From NCBI GenBank assembly GCA_965262605.1, contig CBDHFN010000002.1, positions 124,001 through 188,000 on the forward strand: a stretch of DNA of 64,000 bases, in the 5' to 3' direction. Origin of the DNA: CBDHFN01 sp965262605. Its GTDB lineage: Bacteria; Pseudomonadota; Alphaproteobacteria; JASGCL01. The notes beneath the pieces are model-generated. The model had not been told where the DNA came from. It made no database searches and saw only the letters and a program-made list of their open reading frames with translations. Positions within the stretch are counted from its first letter, which is position 1. Each line of letters starts with the position of its first letter. Position numbers and translations under genes: made by a program. Below, piece by piece: positions 61,121 to 64,000 of this stretch.

Positions 61121-62230
61121 TTATAATTTTGTGCTAGTGACATAATCATCATAATTGGCTTCGGCAACGCTAAACCATTGAAAAGTATCTTGACGGAATC
61201 GCTTCCATGGTTCAAAAATTTTCTTAAATTCAGGATTTTTTGATGCCTCATCATGCAAGAAATCAGCGCATGATTTAAAGCACGCGTCCATAATTGGTTT
61301 GGAAAATGCCCGCAATTGCACGCCATTTTGCAATAATTTACCCAAAGCCGCGGGATTTTTTGCATCATATTTTGCCAACATGTTAATGTTCGCTTCGGCG
61401 CAACATGCTTCCAACGCCGCGCGATATTCGCTGGGCAATTTCGCCAATTCTTTCGCATTAACATAAAATGCCAAGTTTGGACCACCTTCCCACCATCCGG
61501 GATAATAATAAAATTTCGCGACTTTGTAAAATCCTAATTTTTCATCATCATATGGTCCAACCCATTCTGCGCCATCAATCGTGCCTTTTTCAAGCGCAGG
61601 ATAAATATCGCCACCCGCGATTTGCTGGGGAACTACACCCAAGGGGGCTAAGACTTTGCCACCCGTGCCACCAATGCGGAATTTTAAACCTTTAAGGTCG
61701 GATAATTCTTTGATTTCTTTTTTGAACCAACCGCCCATTTGCACGCCCGTATTGCCACCAGCAAATGTAACAATATTATAAGCCGAATAAAATTCGTTTA
61801 ATAATTCGCGTCCGCCGCCATGGTAATACCACGCATTTTGTTGCCGTGCATTTAAACCAAAAGGAATCGCGCAATCAAAGGCAAAGGCAGTTTGCTTGCC
61901 AAAGAAATAATATGGTGCTGTATGCCCCATTTCCACGGTGCCATCTTTTACTGCGTCCATGACTTGTAAAGCTGGCACGATTTCACCACCCGCATAGGCT
62001 TTAACTTCAAATTTACCGCCAGTTATTTCGGCTAATCTTTTGGAAAAATCATCGGCTGCGCCATAAATTGTGTCTAATGATTTGGGGAAGCTTGAGGCTA
62101 AACGCCATTTAATCGTTGGTTGTGTTTGCGCAATTGCGGGGGCAGCTAATGATGCAACTGCACCACCAGCTATTAATCCTGCGCCTGCTTTGGCAATAAA
62201 ATTACGCCTGTTTTTCATTGTTGTTTCCAT
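61121..62230 (-). CDS. TRAP transporter substrate-binding protein (DctP family) with Tat-type signal
   Basis: 369 residues. METTMKNRRNFIAKAGAGL followed by an AAPAIAQ cleavage region is a twin-arginine-type signal. The mature protein has IKWRLASSFPKSLDTIYGAA at the start, GGEIVPALQVMDAVKDGTVEM, LKGLKFRIGGTGGKVL, and GTIDGAEWVGPYDDEKLGFY, the mid-protein signature seen in mannitol- or carboxylate-binding members of the TakP type. A strong ribosome binding site (GGAGG) lies between dctM's stop and this ATG. Substrate is probably an organic acid, not determinable here. Confidence 0.93.
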   Translation of the reverse strand: METTMKNRRNFIAKAGAGLIAGGAVASLAAPAIAQTQPTIKWRLASSFPKSLDTIYGAADDFSKRLAEITGGKFEVKAYAGGEIVPALQVMDAVKDGTVEMGHTAPYYFFGKQTAFAFDCAIPFGLNARQQNAWYYHGGGRELLNEFYSAYNIVTFAGGNTGVQMGGWFKKEIKELSDLKGLKFRIGGTGGKVLAPLGVVPQQIAGGDIYPALEKGTIDGAEWVGPYDDEKLGFYKVAKFYYYPGWWEGGPNLAFYVNAKELAKLPSEYRAALEACCAEANINMLAKYDAKNPAALGKLLQNGVQLRAFSKPIMDACFKSCADFLHDEASKNPEFKKIFEPWKRFRQDTFQWFSVAEANYDDYVTSTKL

Positions 62231-62242
62231 AATATTCCTCCT

Positions 62243-63994
62243 TTATGGTTTTTTGGGCTCATCCGTTGAAAAAGTAAATTTATTCGGATCTACTTGTTTC
62301 GGCGAATCAGCGTCTGTTGAAAATTTTAAATTATTTGGGTCTATGGTTTTACTTGTGCCATCATCATTGCTTGTTGCTGGTTGCAAGTTTAATTCCAATG
62401 GTTTATCCTCTTGCACAATTTTCTTCTCTACTTGCACAATATTCGGGAATGCAATTATTAATCCCACCATGATTACTTGAATTACCACAAAAGGAATCGC
62501 GCCCCAATAAATTTCCGAAGTTTTAACAGGTGGCATTAGTTTCTTGGTCACGCTGTCAATATATTCCGTTTTTGCCGCAACTGATCGCAAATAAAATAAC
62601 GCAAAACCAAATGGTGGGTGCATAAATGAAGTCTGCATATTAACCCCCAAAAGCACGCCAAACCATATTAAATCAATACCTAATTTTTCGGCGACTGGAC
62701 CAACCAAAGGCACAAGAATAAAGGCTAATTCAAAGAAATCCAAGAAAAATGCCAACACAAAAAACAAGATATTAACCGCGATTAAAAAACCTAATTGTCC
62801 ACCGGGCAATGAAGTTAACAAATGTTCAACCCATACATCGCCACCGACACCACGAAATACCAAGGCAAACACCGTAGAGCCAATTAAAATAAACAACACA
62901 AAAGACGATAATTTAGCTGTTGATTGTGAAGCTTGACGCACAAGCGACCAATTTAATTTGCCTTTAAATATCGCGATAATCATTGCGCCAGCTGCACCCA
63001 TTGCGCCCCCTTCCGTTGGAGTTGCAACCCCTAAAAAAATTGTGCCTAACACCAAGAAAATCAGTAATAAAGGGGGAATTAACACAAAAATTACTTTTTC
63101 GCAAATATTAGATAAAAACTTAAAGCCCAATAATTTATTGGCGGTTGCCAAAACCCATGAAACAGCCATACCCGCTAACATGGCAATGACAATTCTTTCG
63201 TCCAAAGGCGAATCAGGTTTCGCCAAAACATCATTGGCAAAAACATATCCAGCACCGACTGATAAAGCCACCACCACTGCCAGAGATGGCAAGCCTGATT
63301 TGCCATTCGCTTCTTGAATCGTGCGCGCATCAATCGGTAATGCTGGCACTGATTTAGGGTAAAAAATTGATAAAATTAAAATATATAAGACATATAAGCC
63401 CGTTAAAATAAAGCCCGGTATAAATGCGCCCTTATACATATCACCAACCGAACGCCCCAATTGATCCGCCATAATAATTAAAACAAGCGATGGCGGAATA
63501 ATTTGCGCCAAAGTTCCAGATGCCGCAATAACACCACTCGCAACGCGTCTGTCATAGCCATATCGCAACATAATTGGCAAGGAAATTAAACCCATTGAAA
63601 TAACCGAAGCCGCCACCACACCAGTGGTTGCCGCCAATAAGGCGCCTACAAAAATCACGGCATATGCAACGCCACCGCGTACGGGACCAAATAACTGCCC
63701 GACCGTGTCAAGCAAATCCTCCGCCATGCCAGTTCGTTCCAAAATCAAACCCATAAAAGTAAAAAATGGAATCGCCAGCAAAGTATCATTGCTCATAATC
63801 CCAAAAATACGATTCGGCAAGGCTTGCAAAAATGTGGCTTGAAATAAGCCAACTTCAATACCAATAAAACCAAAAAACAAGCCAACCGCCGCTAAACTAA
63901 ATGCAACTGGATAACCACTTAACAAGAAAACAATTAAAGCTGCGAACATAATTGGCGCAGTATTATTGATAAAGAAATGTGATAATAAATCCAT
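62243..63994 (-). CDS. TRAP transporter large permease (DctM family) with C-terminal extension
   Basis: 583-residue sodium-driven permease with about 12 membrane helices. Family stretches are LLAIPFFTFMGLILERTG, VFVGALLAATTGVVAASVI, SGTLAQIIPPSLVLIIM and VATPTEGGAMGAAGAMI. It is longer than common DctM proteins (about 430): an insertion in the middle (helices around SGLPSLAVVVALSVGAG) and a hydrophilic tail of about 60 residues. The tail holds two near-repeats, DPNNLKFSTD and DPNKFTFSTD. The small DctQ subunit is not seen and is probably encoded beyond the window edge. The dctP gene follows at 12 bases. Confidence 0.92.
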   Translation of the reverse strand: MDLLSHFFINNTAPIMFAALIVFLLSGYPVAFSLAAVGLFFGFIGIEVGLFQATFLQALPNRIFGIMSNDTLLAIPFFTFMGLILERTGMAEDLLDTVGQLFGPVRGGVAYAVIFVGALLAATTGVVAASVISMGLISLPIMLRYGYDRRVASGVIAASGTLAQIIPPSLVLIIMADQLGRSVGDMYKGAFIPGFILTGLYVLYILILSIFYPKSVPALPIDARTIQEANGKSGLPSLAVVVALSVGAGYVFANDVLAKPDSPLDERIVIAMLAGMAVSWVLATANKLLGFKFLSNICEKVIFVLIPPLLLIFLVLGTIFLGVATPTEGGAMGAAGAMIIAIFKGKLNWSLVRQASQSTAKLSSFVLFILIGSTVFALVFRGVGGDVWVEHLLTSLPGGQLGFLIAVNILFFVLAFFLDFFELAFILVPLVGPVAEKLGIDLIWFGVLLGVNMQTSFMHPPFGFALFYLRSVAAKTEYIDSVTKKLMPPVKTSEIYWGAIPFVVIQVIMVGLIIAFPNIVQVEKKIVQEDKPLELNLQPATSNDDGTSKTIDPNNLKFSTDADSPKQVDPNKFTFSTDEPKKP

Positions 63995-64000
63995 TTTTGC

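Noticed and set aside
61051..61485. Minus-strand frame of 144 codons at the end of dctP
   Set aside because: It is a shadow in another frame of the well-supported dctP gene and crosses the terminator.
1..64000. tRNA, rRNA, tmRNA, CRISPR array, insertion sequence or prophage
   Set aside because: All gaps between genes are short, and none shows cloverleaf-like pairing with a CCA-type end, regular spaced repeats, a transposase or an integrase.

Overview
The window looks like chromosomal DNA of an AT-rich, Gram-negative alphaproteobacterium. The evidence is the gene content and order: an RpoH-type sigma factor, glnB-glnA, ihfA followed by a MerR gene, nagZ-scpA-scpB, an alphaproteobacterial DksA with a decayed zinc finger, lpxC and Mla-type lipid transport genes. 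The DNA is densely packed, with many 1-17 base gene overlaps. I see no rRNA, tRNA, CRISPR array, insertion sequence or phage gene, and no stretch over 300 bases without a gene.

Layout. 1-10.9 kb (minus strand) is the most unusual part: an export locus for a nitrile-hydratase-leader-peptide (NHLP) type product. It has a 76-residue leader-like precursor with its own promoter, operator-like palindrome, strong ribosome binding site and downstream hairpin. Behind it come a TolC-type outer-membrane channel, an HlyD-type adaptor, a C39-peptidase ABC exporter and a second ABC exporter cut by the window edge. Just upstream lie an unrecognised 141-residue gene and a secreted caspase-SH3-formylglycine-enzyme-like protein. 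10.9-17.6 kb holds small housekeeping genes, a pseudaminic-acid-type pair (pseC, pseG), prfA, a bolA-like gene and rpoH, which is broken by one base. 17.7-27.6 kb (plus strand) holds an aminotransferase, glnB-glnA, fabI-aroC, ihfA-merR, a metallo-beta-lactamase-fold protein, a zinc-finger protein, UDP-sugar dehydrogenase and phosphomannomutase. 27.7-36.1 kb (minus) holds lpxC, mlaF-mlaE, a DMT transporter, a degenerate EAL-like protein, scpB-scpA, nagZ and an MFS transporter.

36.1-43.5 kb (minus) is a compact redox operon: methyltransferase, FAD/2Fe-2S oxidoreductase, cyclic-nucleotide-binding protein, four-cluster ferredoxin, a membrane protein with two HX13H motifs (a probable dihaem cytochrome b), and a membrane-anchored multihaem cytochrome c. 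The parts form a plausible path for electrons from NAD(P)H to the periplasm. The cyclic-nucleotide and ferredoxin genes appear to be one gene split at a run of ten T.

43.6-49.6 kb (plus) holds dksA, a gamma-carbonic-anhydrase-like gene, rdgB, a LOG-family gene and a peptide ABC importer without a binding protein. 49.6-53.1 kb (minus) holds a radical-SAM protein resembling RiPP epimerases. Its N-terminus carries a leader-like motif matching the NHLP peptide 42 kb away. A secreted unknown, gmhB and a PEP-synthase regulatory protein follow. 53.2-57.8 kb (plus) holds ppa, tusA, a lipoprotein, proA, a solute-binding protein and an OmpA-like lipoprotein. 57.8-64 kb (minus) holds a histone-deacetylase-like enzyme, accC-accB, aroQ and a TRAP transporter (dctP, dctM).

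The best candidate for an undescribed system is the NHLP export locus with its caspase-type neighbour and the distant radical-SAM protein. The redox operon is second.
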